Source: Pseudanabaena sp. M53BS1SP1A06MG (GTDB taxonomy: Bacteria; Cyanobacteriota; Cyanobacteriia; Pseudanabaenales; Pseudanabaenaceae). From it: DNA of 64,000 bases. The stretch spans positions 1-64,000 of the forward strand of contig JADBWH010000039.1 in the NCBI GenBank assembly GCA_020404105.1. Reading direction: 5' to 3'. The position numbers and the translations under genes were made by a program. The notes under the pieces were generated by a model. It had not been told where the DNA came from. It ran no database searches and worked only from the letters and a program-made list of their open reading frames with translations. This document shows, piece after piece, positions 43,230-51,973 of the stretch; position 1 is the first letter of the stretch, and each line of letters begins with the position of its first letter.

Positions 43230-43838
43230 CTAGGCTCCTTTTAAGATTATTTGTGGGGTTAACTGAAGTTCTGGAAAAGTTGGAGAAATCAGGCGATCAC
43301 TATCAAAGAACTCAGTTATGTCATACCAGCCATCGGAATTAATTAAGACTGAGACTTTCGACTCTAGCGGATCGACGATCCAATATTCAGGGATGTCACG
43401 GGCGGCGTATTCAGCGCGTTTAGCTCGGTAGTCAATGTTTTTGGTGGAAGGGCTGATTACTTCGATGACAAGCAATGGTGCAGATAGATCAAAATCAATC
43501 ACAGCCTCACGTTCTTGTAAAGCTTGCCAATCATCTCGCTGCATCACCACCACATCAGGAATCCTGACGGTATCTAGTCCAATGCCACGAGGACAACGTA
43601 CACCTATTTGTCCTTGCCGAACAATCCACGGTTGAGTAGTACGATTTATCTCGGCATTAATTGCTTGATATGTAGGATCAATTGCTTCACCATGTAAGCT
43701 AGTTCCTAACGACATTGCTACAAGCTCTCCGTCAACTAATTCATATTTCGTATCAGACCCGTCAAAGTAAGTCAGGTAGTCTGCAAAGGTGACTCTGGGC
43801 TTAGCGTTTTTGGTGGTTTTGGCGATCGCCATAGTCAT
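43230..43838 (-). CDS. Uma2-family endonuclease-like protein
   Basis: A 202-residue Uma2 protein of the common cyanobacterial kind: RVTFADYLTYFDGSDTKYEL, VDGELVAMS, TVRIPDVVVMQRDDWQ, LVIEVISPSTKNIDYRAKRA and EYAARDIPEYWIVDP. The PD, EV and K-containing positions of a PD-(D/E)xK-type core are all present. Its stop is 3 bp from the HicB start region. Function in this family is unproven. Confidence 0.92.
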   Translation of the reverse strand: MTMAIAKTTKNAKPRVTFADYLTYFDGSDTKYELVDGELVAMSLGTSLHGEAIDPTYQAINAEINRTTQPWIVRQGQIGVRCPRGIGLDTVRIPDVVVMQRDDWQALQEREAVIDFDLSAPLLVIEVISPSTKNIDYRAKRAEYAARDIPEYWIVDPLESKVSVLINSDGWYDITEFFDSDRLISPTFPELQLTPQIILKGA

Positions 43839-43842
43839 CTAA

Positions 43843-44289
43843 CTATCCTCCAATAATTTGGTAAAACTGTTCAATGGTTAAAATTGGACAGTTGAAATCA
43901 TTGGCAATGCAAAGTAAATCTTGATCTCCTGTTATCAGATAATCAGCATTTCCAGCTATAGCTAACTCTAAAAACATTCGATCTTTAGGATCTCGACATT
44001 CACAATTTACTACTGGTTTTTCTGTCATCTGAACTGTGTCACAAAATGGTAAATAGTCTGCTAATAAATCTTCTTGTTCACTAGTTGTTAATTTGAACTT
44101 TGGATAGGCGAGTACTCTGATTAGTTCAGTAATCGTGTCCTTAGATGCCAAAGGATATATCAAATTTTCTTGCCAAGATAATCGAATTCTTGCAGTCTTA
44201 CCACCAAATATTAAAGCCGACAAAATCAAATTAGTATCAATAACAATCCGTGGCGGTGGATTTAAGGCTTGCAAAGAGCGAATGTTCAT
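43843..44289 (-). CDS. PIN-domain toxin
   Basis: A PIN-fold RNase toxin of about 148 residues starting at ATG 44289 (MNIRSLQALNPPPRIVIDTN). The acidic residues are in RIVIDTNLILSALIFGG, TITELIRVL, DPKDRMFLELAIAGNADYLI and TGDQDLL, giving the usual four-acid metal site. The start overlaps the stop of the AbrB-type antitoxin by one base (TAATG). An upstream in-frame start at 44304 would lie within the antitoxin gene. Confidence 0.9.
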   Translation of the reverse strand: MNIRSLQALNPPPRIVIDTNLILSALIFGGKTARIRLSWQENLIYPLASKDTITELIRVLAYPKFKLTTSEQEDLLADYLPFCDTVQMTEKPVVNCECRDPKDRMFLELAIAGNADYLITGDQDLLCIANDFNCPILTIEQFYQIIGG

Positions 44290-44507
44290 TATTTTCGCGC
44301 CCAAGCAACAGCATCAGCAATATCCTGTTCAGTGATTTGTAAATCTGCCAGTTTCGCTCGTACAGCATCTGCACGATGGATTTTAACTGGAGTCAAAATA
44401 ATTTGCCCATGTTCTACCTTGACATCAAAATATTCTGACTCGCCAATCTCTTTGGTAATACTTTTGGGAAGTGTAAGCTGGTTTTTGGTAGTTAATTTTG
44501 CAAGCAT
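44289..44507 (-). CDS. AbrB/MazE-type antitoxin
   Basis: A 72-residue protein from ATG 44507: MLAKLTTKNQLTLPKSITKE is the swapped-hairpin AbrB DNA-binding domain, and the C-terminal helix (LADLQITEQDIADAVAWARK) would bind the PIN toxin. The frame is open further upstream to 44585, but that part covers the probable operator and has no domain. Confidence 0.88.
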   Translation of the reverse strand: MLAKLTTKNQLTLPKSITKEIGESEYFDVKVEHGQIILTPVKIHRADAVRAKLADLQITEQDIADAVAWARK

Positions 44508-44524
44508 GGTAAAGCCACCAATTT

Positions 44525-44555
44525 GTAAGGAATACATGATGTAAGATTTCCTTAC
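44525..44555 (-). promoter_or_regulatory. Possible operator of the AbrB/PIN operon
   Basis: GTAAGGAA (44525-44532) is repeated inverted as TTCCTTAC (44548-44555), 18 bp upstream of the antitoxin ATG. This is the expected position for autoregulation by an AbrB-type dimer. Prediction from symmetry only. Confidence 0.5.
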
Positions 44556-44594
44556 TTTAGCATGATTTTTATAATAAAGGCTCAAGAGATTTAG

Positions 44595-45383
44595 TTACAA
44601 ATGGCAAGCTAAACAAGGCATTTCGTCATCTTCATCGTCTAGTACTGATTCTAATACTTCGGCAAGGCTAAGCTTGGGAGATGTTTTCTTTTCTCTAGCG
44701 ATCGCCTTTTCATGATCAGCAATAACTTGGTCTTTACGAGCAATGAGTTCTAAGAGTGTTTCTCCTTGAGTCCAAGTATATGTTCTCCCATCTTTATGAT
44801 CTCTTTCATAGGCAACCGCTTGAGCGAATTCTTCTGGATGTTTTTCAGCAAGCTTTACCCATTCATATTTGCGCTGAAAAAAACAAAAAGAACATCCTGA
44901 TCGACTTCGCCATTCATAATAACTAGGTAAGCCAATTCCGCTATCATCAAGAATATTAAGAATATCAGACTTGACTAAACCTCTTTCTTTAAATGGATAA
45001 ACTGGATAAATATTTGGTTGTGCCGATACATAACCTTCTCGATTTTCGTCTGCTCTTATACCAATGTAACTAACAGCTTTGTCGTCTCCTACAAATTTTT
45101 CAAGAGGCTCTATTTTAAGCTTTCGGGTACACCATCTAACTCTTGGTGAAGGAAGAACACCGTTGAACACTTCTAACCAATGATCGAAATCTCTTTCGGC
45201 ATTCAGATACTCGATTTTGATTCCCAAACGCGCCTTAATTCTTTCCAAATATTCGTATGTTTCAGGAAGTTCTTTACCTGTATCGCAAAAGAAATATTCC
45301 ATTTGTGGGACTTCTTTGTGCATCAAAATTGCTAATGCTGTACTGTCTTTCCCTCCTGACAAGCCTAAAATATGTCTAGTCAT
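44595..45383 (-). CDS. PAPS-reductase-like PP-loop protein (DndC-like)
   Basis: A 262-residue PP-loop ATP pyrophosphatase. The N-terminal SGGKDSTAL (about 9-17) is the ATP-binding motif. RVRWCTRKLKIEPLEKFVGD resembles the 'CT..LK..P' motif of PAPS reductase and DndC, and the cysteines in RSGCSFCFFQRKY could hold an iron-sulfur cluster. A C-terminal CLACHL adds two more. DndC/SspD-type enzymes activate DNA for sulfur insertion using sulfur from a cysteine desulfurase. Such a desulfurase is encoded at the end of this gene block. DNA modification is inferred. Confidence 0.88.
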   Translation of the reverse strand: MTRHILGLSGGKDSTALAILMHKEVPQMEYFFCDTGKELPETYEYLERIKARLGIKIEYLNAERDFDHWLEVFNGVLPSPRVRWCTRKLKIEPLEKFVGDDKAVSYIGIRADENREGYVSAQPNIYPVYPFKERGLVKSDILNILDDSGIGLPSYYEWRSRSGCSFCFFQRKYEWVKLAEKHPEEFAQAVAYERDHKDGRTYTWTQGETLLELIARKDQVIADHEKAIAREKKTSPKLSLAEVLESVLDDEDDEMPCLACHL

Positions 45384-45385
45384 AA

Positions 45386-45757
45386 TTAGTTGTTCTCTAA
45401 ATCTTCCAAATCGAATAGGTAATCATATAAAGATGCTTCAAAATCAATTATTTGTAGTTCAGTTTCGTTACTACTTGAACTAGATTTTTCTATTAGAGTC
45501 CATTGATTTCCATCTTTATAAAAATATTTGTTAGGAGATGAATGCTCTTTGGTTTTGCTGCTATGTCTCCAAAGAGCGTTGTAAACCATGCCTTGAGTAT
45601 CGTCTGTCTTAAATTGATAGAGATTTCTATCTAGAATCAATTGACAAATCTCTTGGGAAGTCATCGGGTGACTAGTCTCACCCATCACCTCTAAAATAGC
45701 CTGAGCGATAGTTTTTTTCTTTATTTTCTGACTATTACCCCCAGATATATCATCCAT
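45386..45757 (-). CDS. HARE-HTH domain protein
   Basis: A 123-residue protein: residues about 15-90 match the HARE-HTH winged-helix domain (TIAQAILEVMGETSHPMTSQ, EICQLILDRNLYQF, FYKDGNQWTLIE). HARE-HTH occurs in restriction and chromatin proteins and is thought to sense modified DNA. The C-terminal 30 residues are acidic (IIDFEASLYDYLFDLEDLEN). Its stop is 2 bp from the start of the PAPS-reductase-like gene, so the two are almost certainly cotranslated. It may be the DNA-reading partner. Confidence 0.82.
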   Translation of the reverse strand: MDDISGGNSQKIKKKTIAQAILEVMGETSHPMTSQEICQLILDRNLYQFKTDDTQGMVYNALWRHSSKTKEHSSPNKYFYKDGNQWTLIEKSSSSSNETELQIIDFEASLYDYLFDLEDLENN

Positions 45758-45861
45758 AAACCATAAATCTTTTACATTATATCAACATAATATACATAAC
45801 CAGTGCATATTCGCAATCAAAAATCAGCAAATTGAACTAATATTAAGCATAAACTGCCAGA

Positions 45862-46437
45862 TCATAGATTAATTCCTTTACGAAACTCACGGAGAGCCGC
45901 TAAAGGTGAACTCAGCAATAAACAACGGCACAGTAAAGTTAAATCTAAATTCGGTAAAACTTGACTTTGACTCACTTTTACATATTGATGATTTTCTAGA
46001 CAATATATGGCGATCGCGCCATCCTCCCAAAACCAAACTTCAGGAACCCCACGCAATTGATATTTGCGTAACTTACTAGGACTGCCACTAGTAATTACGA
46101 CTTCAATACATAGATCAGGAATATCCTTATCTTGACCGAAGCAATAGGAAAGATCGGATTGAAATTCTGTTACATTCGGAATAATTTGACTATAAGCACC
46201 GCTAGGGAAAAACTCAATACCATAAATTTCAAAATAAGCACTTAGTAAGCCGCTTAATAGACTGGTATACATTTCATGAGCTTTCCCTATCCCAATAATC
46301 TCTAAAATTCTTTCACAATAAGTTAACCGTATATTTGGGACATTCTCAAACCCAGACTGAATCACCTTAAACTTTTCCCAAGATATAGCATCATGGGCAA
46401 AATGGCGATCGCAATTTCTCTCTAAGGCTTGAACCAT
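45862..46437 (-). CDS. Uma2-family protein, subtype with YCEGxLEI motif
   Basis: A 191-residue Uma2 protein: WEKFKVIQSGFENVPNIRLT, YCERILEIIGIGKAHEMYTS, DLCIEVVITSGSPSKLRKYQ and LRGVPEVWFWEDGAIAIYCL. It is a clear paralogue of the products of 46444-47025 and 47724-48302. Catalytic acids (D in DIPDLCIEV, E in IEVV) and the basic residue (K in LRKYQ) are kept. The stop of the neighbouring paralogue lies 6 bp upstream. Confidence 0.9.
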   Translation of the reverse strand: MVQALERNCDRHFAHDAISWEKFKVIQSGFENVPNIRLTYCERILEIIGIGKAHEMYTSLLSGLLSAYFEIYGIEFFPSGAYSQIIPNVTEFQSDLSYCFGQDKDIPDLCIEVVITSGSPSKLRKYQLRGVPEVWFWEDGAIAIYCLENHQYVKVSQSQVLPNLDLTLLCRCLLLSSPLAALREFRKGINL

Positions 46438-46443
46438 GACAGC

Positions 46444-47025
46444 TTACTCCTTATCTTGATATTTTTCCTGAAAAGCTAGAAATGGCTCTAAGTTTGAATC
46501 CATCAATAGGCATTGCTCCAAATGTTCAATGTCAAGTTCAGGCAGCCAAAAACTTGATAGGCTCTGCTCATACTGCCCGTCTTTCATCAAATAAATGCTA
46601 ATTTTGCCATCTTGCCAAAACCAAACCTCTGGCACACCAAGAAGTTGATATTTTCTGAGCTTTTTAGTACTGCCACTTGTGACCTCAACTTCTACACAGA
46701 GATCCGAAACTTCCTTTTCGGTTTCAAAATTGTAGGAAAGATCGGCTTGAAATTCAGTACTGCCAGATAATTGTTGAGTATATGCACCTGTTGAAATGCA
46801 CCGTATTCGTTTTAATCCACAATATACACCGATGAGCATTACAAGCATCGTTACAACTTTCTCATGCAGTCGCCCAATACCCACAATCTCTAAAACTCCC
46901 TCACAATAATTTAGCCGCACCCCACCGATATCACTAAAAGCAGATTGCAACGTCTTGAACTGTTCCCAAGTCACAGGCTGCTTAATCAAATATTGATTTT
47001 CGATTTTGACTAAAGTTTGACTCAT
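46444..47025 (-). CDS. Uma2-family protein, paralogue 2
   Basis: A protein of about 193 residues from ATG 47025 (MSQTLVKIENQYLIKQPVTW); a GTG at 47037 would add four residues. Motifs as in its neighbours: LNYCEGVLEIVGIGRLHEKV, DLCVEVEVTSGSTKKLRKYQ and LLGVPEVWFWQDGKISIYLM. It is part of a row of four Uma2 genes that looks like local duplication. Confidence 0.9.
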   Translation of the reverse strand: MSQTLVKIENQYLIKQPVTWEQFKTLQSAFSDIGGVRLNYCEGVLEIVGIGRLHEKVVTMLVMLIGVYCGLKRIRCISTGAYTQQLSGSTEFQADLSYNFETEKEVSDLCVEVEVTSGSTKKLRKYQLLGVPEVWFWQDGKISIYLMKDGQYEQSLSSFWLPELDIEHLEQCLLMDSNLEPFLAFQEKYQDKE

Positions 47026-47061
47026 AGCTTCAATCACCGCTTTTAGATTTCTTATTATATC

Positions 47062-47701
47062 TTATCCGCGAAGCCAAGCCCGAAATTCTCGACATAAAGC
47101 ACTCATTGGCAAATCACCACTGCGCTCTAAAAATAGTGAAATCCCCTCAATAATTGGCACTGATGGGAAAACTTTGCTAGTTGTCGAACTCACATACTTT
47201 CCATCCTGCAACAAATTAATTTCTAATCTATCATTGCGAACACCCCAAATTTCCGCAACTCTCAAAGCTTCATAAGCACTTACCTGAGTCTGAGAAGTTA
47301 GATCCACCTCGATCGCCAAATTAGGCACAGGATCAACATCAAGATTGATGCGCTTTATTCCAGTCACTACTTGATAGTTCTGAATATAGTAACAATCATC
47401 AGGCTCGATACCTGCTTGCATCCTACGATTTTTAAAAGTTGTCGAACCCAAAGATTCCCACTCTAAGCCGAGTTCATTTAGCAAAACCACTAACAAATGT
47501 GAGACTAACATTTTATAGCGTTCATGTTCTGGTAATGGCATCCTAAACTCTAAAACTCCTTTGTAATAGGCAACATGAGAATGACGATGCTCACCGAGAT
47601 CCTCCAAAAATATCTTCAAACTCTTGCCAGCCAATTCTATCAAGGACAACTCGCTGACCTGCTTGTAATTGGATTTGGGCGATCGCTATCTTTACAGTCA
47701 T
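47062..47701 (-). pseudogene. Uma2-family gene with a frameshift in an A5/T5 run
   Basis: From ATG 47701 the frame reads TVKIAIAQIQLQAGQRVVLD, then RIGWQEFEDIF, and stops after GGSR. The other frame continues the protein as FLEDLGEHRHSHVAYYKGVL and is complete to 47062. Family members read WEEFE-x-x-LEDLGEHRHSR without a break. Removing one base from the five A residues at 47606-47610 restores one gene. The downstream part alone has only a TTG (47649) as start. Either a real frameshift, a slippage site or a sequencing error. Confidence 0.85.
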
Positions 47702-47723
47702 AAGAGCTTCCTGCTTTCTCCGC

Positions 47724-48302
47724 CTAATTGACTTGATACTTTTGCTGAAATGCCAAAATAGAATCTAGCTGAGACTCGATTAATAAACATTCTTCTAAAT
47801 GCTCAATATCCAACTCAGGCAACCACTCACTGCGATCGCTCTGTATATATTCACCATTAACGAAGCGATAAATGCTAATTTTGCCATCCACCCAAAACCA
47901 AACTTCTGGAATACCTCTTAGTTGATATTTTCTTAACTTTTTAACACCACCGCTAGTAACTACAATTTCGATGCATAGGTCAGTATTTGCAGGATCATTA
48001 CCAAAAGCAAAGGATAAATCTGCTTGAAACTCAAGATTGGGTTCGATTTTCTGGGTATAAGCACCTGTTGATGTGAATCGGATACGTTTGGTAACGAAGT
48101 AGTAACTTAATAAGATTCCAAGTAGACTGGATATCATTTCATGATGTAAGCCAATACCCATAATTTCTAATTCTCCTTCACAATAACTAAGCCGCACACC
48201 ACCAATCGCATCAAAGGCGGATTGCAAAGTTTTAAACTGCTCCCAAGTGACAGCCCATTTAACTAGATATTGGCTTTCGGCTTTAGCTAAAGTGTTGATC
48301 AT
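47724..48302 (-). CDS. Uma2-family protein, paralogue 4
   Basis: A 192-residue protein from ATG 48302 (MINTLAKAESQYLVKWAVTW). The frame extends to 48410, but that part only translates a tandem repeat (PITNYQSPITNYQSP), so the later start is preferred. Motifs: LSYCEGELEIMGIGLHHEMI, DLCIEIVVTSGGVKKLRKYQ, LRGIPEVWFWVDGKISIYRF. Very similar to the products at 45862 and 46444. Confidence 0.9.
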   Translation of the reverse strand: MINTLAKAESQYLVKWAVTWEQFKTLQSAFDAIGGVRLSYCEGELEIMGIGLHHEMISSLLGILLSYYFVTKRIRFTSTGAYTQKIEPNLEFQADLSFAFGNDPANTDLCIEIVVTSGGVKKLRKYQLRGIPEVWFWVDGKISIYRFVNGEYIQSDRSEWLPELDIEHLEECLLIESQLDSILAFQQKYQVN

Positions 48303-48338
48303 CGCTTTACCTTTACTGCTGAATGTTCTTAGTATAAC

Positions 48339-48443
48339 TGGGGATTGGTAATTGGTAATTGGGGATTGGTAATTGGTAATTGGGGATTGGGGATTGATTA
48401 GCTCACCCATTACCCATCACCCATTACCCATCACCCATTACCC
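48339..48443. repeat. Short tandem repeats TTGGTAA / CCCATTA
   Basis: Two blocks of short direct repeats: GGGGATTGGTAATTGGTAAT (twice, plus partial units) and CACCCATTACCCAT (several times). The second block supplies the stop codon and the last residues (VMGDG) of the large ATPase gene. Copy number may vary by slippage. Confidence 0.85.
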
Positions 48444-51400
48444 TCTCCGCTAACTTAGCAATAAGTGCTTGCTTTAAGCGATCGCTACCTTGCACGCTCT
48501 CCTCACTCAAGATCTTTTCTACCAATACCTCAAGGCGATCGCTATCCTTGGGATCGAGCCAAATTAGCTGATGAACTTCCTGACCATCAGGACGAGCGAT
48601 CGTAATCCGCCTCGCATCAAAACTTTGCGCCCCAGAATGTGCTTTACCAGAATATGTTTTATATGAAGCCGCCATCTCTTTATGCAAAGATTCCAAATTC
48701 ATAAACCTACGCGCCAAATCCGTTAGCTTTGGCTCAAAGCTCCGCACATCGGTATCAGTCCAAGACTCCGCAGGCTTATCCGCAATGATCATCAGCAAAG
48801 ACTCTAACCATTGGCGATCGTCCACAGTCTCATCAGCCGCCGCCAATACAAACCGTTTCAGAAGACGTTCTGAACAATTATCCGTAAGATAACTTGCTCT
48901 CATCCGCAAGTCTTCGCGCAATTTCGCCTCATCATGCCGCACCGCAAAAGCATCATGCAATAGGCTTTGACACTCAGTGAGTAACCGATCATAGGCAGTT
49001 TGGACTTCTTGTAATATCTGGACTAACTTCCCTTTAAACTTTTTGGCAGTGGTTCCATCATCTTCTTGATTTGAGGCAATCGCTGTTAATCCACAAGCCA
49101 CAGGTAAAGTCTGAAATAGCAAGACATCAGGCTCCTGAGCAGTTTGCAATGTTCTTACCACCGCTTGCGCCTCTGTACTAATGCGCGTGGTTTTGGTGGT
49201 GTATGCAGGTAACTTTTTCACAAACTGAAATAAGGGCTTGACCACCGATAGCATGGTTGTATTGCGTAAGTTTCTAGATGCTACTTTAGGATTGGATTTA
49301 GGGTTAGATTTAGGATTAGCATTTGGCGATCGCAATACATTTTCTAACTCACGAAAGACCTGCGATCGCAAGCCCATAATCTCAAAATGCTTGACCGCAA
49401 AGCGTTGTGGATGCTTAACTAACAGTTCAAAATGTTCGCTTCCCAATACAGGAATAAAGGTTCCATCCTTATATACACTCACATCATCCATATGATGTAA
49501 CCACACTGCTGCTAAAAGAATAGGAATTACGCCACGCTTTACGCCATAGGGGGGAGCATCAAGAATTGCATAGAGTTGATCGATTGTGCGGGGTTTCTCT
49601 AAAGATTCCAAACAGAAGTTCTCAATGGCTTCCCAGACTGGTTGTATCGGTGGATAAGTCGGTGCATAGAAGCCCAAAGATTCATCCTCTTGACGATGAA
49701 TCTTTGTTTCGCTTAATACAGAGGTGTAAATACTCACCTCTGGACTATTACCTGTTAAACCTAATTGAGGGCGATCGCTATGGTCTAACATTGCCTGAAT
49801 CAGTGTCCGCAACGCTCTCACCATCTGTGAGCTTAACTCGCGGCGATTAATCAACTCATTCCAAAGCGTCAGTCCCTTGTCATAAACGCGATCACAAACA
49901 GCCGACAATTTAGAATTAAAATCAATGGCGCGATTAATTTCAATTCGTTCTCCCTCAATCCAGCATACATTCCCCCATCCATTTTGCTGCTGATTCATTT
50001 CAAAGGATTTTCCTAGATCTTCATCAAAAATCCTCTTTGCCTGTATCAGCCGATGCCGCACCTCTAGAGATGCGACTCGATCTAACCCCTTTGCCTGACT
50101 TTGGATTTTCTGGAGCGCTATATATTCTAGCGCCGCCATTTGTAAGAACTTGAGATTAGCAGCCATGACCACAATTAAAGGCTTACCGTCACTGGTGATG
50201 CTGGGCAATGACTGCGGTGGTTCTGCACTTACCCAATAGCCAATCATGCCATCAAAACTATAGTGAGAGCAGCGCAATTCTGACCAATTCACATCAGCAT
50301 CAATATAGACTCTCTCAAAATAACGGGTTGTGCCAGTGGTGTAGCTATGACGTTGTGCCACTACAGGCTTTAACTTAGAAATACTAGTTAAAATTTTGGC
50401 GAGAGGCGATCGCTCCTGTTCAATATAAGTATCGATCGCATTTTGCACATCAAAATCTGAGCCTTCCCAGATTCTTAATTCATCAATTTGTTTGCGATGA
50501 TGGAGAATTCCCTTTTGATTGAGAAGCTCATCAATTAAACTATCGATCGCTGCTTGCTGTGATTGATCATTCGCTTGATCACATAACGCCCACTTCACCA
50601 TCGCTTGCGAAGCCTTCAGTCCACCCGTCGAAGTGATCAAATTTAGAATACCGACAGTTTTGAGGAGTTTCACTCTTTCCGTATCAAGCTTACTCGCATC
50701 ACTAACTAAGTTCTGAATCTCTATCCACTTTTGGAGTTGGGGGCGGTTGGCTAGCCCCATCCCTGCGGATTCAATAAAGTAGTCATAAACGCGATCCAGT
50801 TTTAGTAAAGGAATGCGATCGCCATCAAAGTTAAATTCCTTTAGATAACTCTGCAAGCCATAGGGTTCAGAGCTAGTTAAAAATGTAAATAATGAGCGAT
50901 CGTTTTGAGCATAACGAGTACAAAGAATCGGCAAGACTAAAGCTGCGATCGGGTGCAAAGGATAAGCTGCCGCTAGAAGTTCAGGCGAAATATCATCAAT
51001 CTGCGATCGCAGCACTTCGCACCAATCTCTGGCTTGATTTTTGATCAGAGCATCATATTTCTTTGAAGATGTATGGGCGATCGCTTTCCCAATTAACCAA
51101 GTCATCTGGCGTGGTGACTCCGTAAAAGGAATATCTTGAAATCTCCCTTGAATCTTTGCCCATTCATTACGCTGCAAAGAAGCTAACCTTTCGCCATAGT
51201 CAGCAAAAGACTGATGTAATAAACCAATTAAATAGAATTTTAAATTAAGAGAAGGCTTCGCATTCTCTTGATTTGGCTTTAACTCTGCTAATTGCTGTAA
51301 TAAATAAAGGTCAGATTCGCTAGGATATAAAGACGCATATTCTAAGTTTTTTCCTAACTCATCAATTATCAAGGACACATCAGTTTTGACTGCTGCAATA

Positions 51401-51972
51401 ACTTCTCGAATGGTTCGTAAGGCTTCTTTACTATCAACTTTATCTCCGAAGGCAATGTTGCCTGCCAAATCTACAAGCTTAGTAGCGATCGGCGGTTTAT
51501 TCTTACTCTTATTCCAAAAACGACTTGCCCCATAGTCTAACGCTCGAATAATAGTGTGGGCTAGAGGTTCTCTCTGGGCTGTGGCGATCGCCCTAAAACA
51601 ACCCTTTTCAGGTAGATTCTGATGCAACTTTTGAAAATCTGTGGCTGTTAATGTAGTCTTGGCGATCGCTAAAGCCTTTTGCTTAACTGACTCTTCCCCT
51701 GCACATAAGCAAGCCAAAAAATGAGCAAAGGCAGATTTCCCCGTACCATATACCCCTGTTAACGTCACTGCCTGTGTCTGCCCAGATTCTGGACTATTAA
51801 CCAAAATTTGTTTGAGCGCATACAGCGATCGATCTGTTAACACATAACCAGCCACTGAATTGGGGTTATCCAGATCTCGTTCTAGATTGATCGATCTAGC
51901 ATAACGGCGATCGATTTGAAAATATTCAGCAAGCAATTTCAATTTTTTTCCTTTAAAAAACTTGATAGACAT
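48424..51972 (-). CDS. Large P-loop ATPase of BrxC/PglY-like type
   Basis: An 1182-residue protein. Walker A LTGVYGTGKSAFAHFLACLC is at about 71-90 and Walker B SLIIDELGKNLEYASLYPSE at about 200-219. The rest is mainly helical, with a helicase-like or winged-helix middle, a small low-complexity linker (SPNANPKSNPKSNPK, about residue 910) and a long C-terminal region. Size and P-loop form resemble BrxC/PglY of BREX and the large ATPases of phosphorothioation-dependent systems; the exact family is not certain. It follows the AIPR gene with 1 bp between stop and start. Confidence 0.75.
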   Translation of the reverse strand: MSIKFFKGKKLKLLAEYFQIDRRYARSINLERDLDNPNSVAGYVLTDRSLYALKQILVNSPESGQTQAVTLTGVYGTGKSAFAHFLACLCAGEESVKQKALAIAKTTLTATDFQKLHQNLPEKGCFRAIATAQREPLAHTIIRALDYGASRFWNKSKNKPPIATKLVDLAGNIAFGDKVDSKEALRTIREVIAAVKTDVSLIIDELGKNLEYASLYPSESDLYLLQQLAELKPNQENAKPSLNLKFYLIGLLHQSFADYGERLASLQRNEWAKIQGRFQDIPFTESPRQMTWLIGKAIAHTSSKKYDALIKNQARDWCEVLRSQIDDISPELLAAAYPLHPIAALVLPILCTRYAQNDRSLFTFLTSSEPYGLQSYLKEFNFDGDRIPLLKLDRVYDYFIESAGMGLANRPQLQKWIEIQNLVSDASKLDTERVKLLKTVGILNLITSTGGLKASQAMVKWALCDQANDQSQQAAIDSLIDELLNQKGILHHRKQIDELRIWEGSDFDVQNAIDTYIEQERSPLAKILTSISKLKPVVAQRHSYTTGTTRYFERVYIDADVNWSELRCSHYSFDGMIGYWVSAEPPQSLPSITSDGKPLIVVMAANLKFLQMAALEYIALQKIQSQAKGLDRVASLEVRHRLIQAKRIFDEDLGKSFEMNQQQNGWGNVCWIEGERIEINRAIDFNSKLSAVCDRVYDKGLTLWNELINRRELSSQMVRALRTLIQAMLDHSDRPQLGLTGNSPEVSIYTSVLSETKIHRQEDESLGFYAPTYPPIQPVWEAIENFCLESLEKPRTIDQLYAILDAPPYGVKRGVIPILLAAVWLHHMDDVSVYKDGTFIPVLGSEHFELLVKHPQRFAVKHFEIMGLRSQVFRELENVLRSPNANPKSNPKSNPKVASRNLRNTTMLSVVKPLFQFVKKLPAYTTKTTRISTEAQAVVRTLQTAQEPDVLLFQTLPVACGLTAIASNQEDDGTTAKKFKGKLVQILQEVQTAYDRLLTECQSLLHDAFAVRHDEAKLREDLRMRASYLTDNCSERLLKRFVLAAADETVDDRQWLESLLMIIADKPAESWTDTDVRSFEPKLTDLARRFMNLESLHKEMAASYKTYSGKAHSGAQSFDARRITIARPDGQEVHQLIWLDPKDSDRLEVLVEKILSEESVQGSDRLKQALIAKLAERVMGDG

Positions 51973-51973
51973 T

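Noticed and set aside
48339-48443. Possible CRISPR-like array
   Set aside because: The units are 7-21 bp with no unique spacers of constant length. They are simple tandem repeats.
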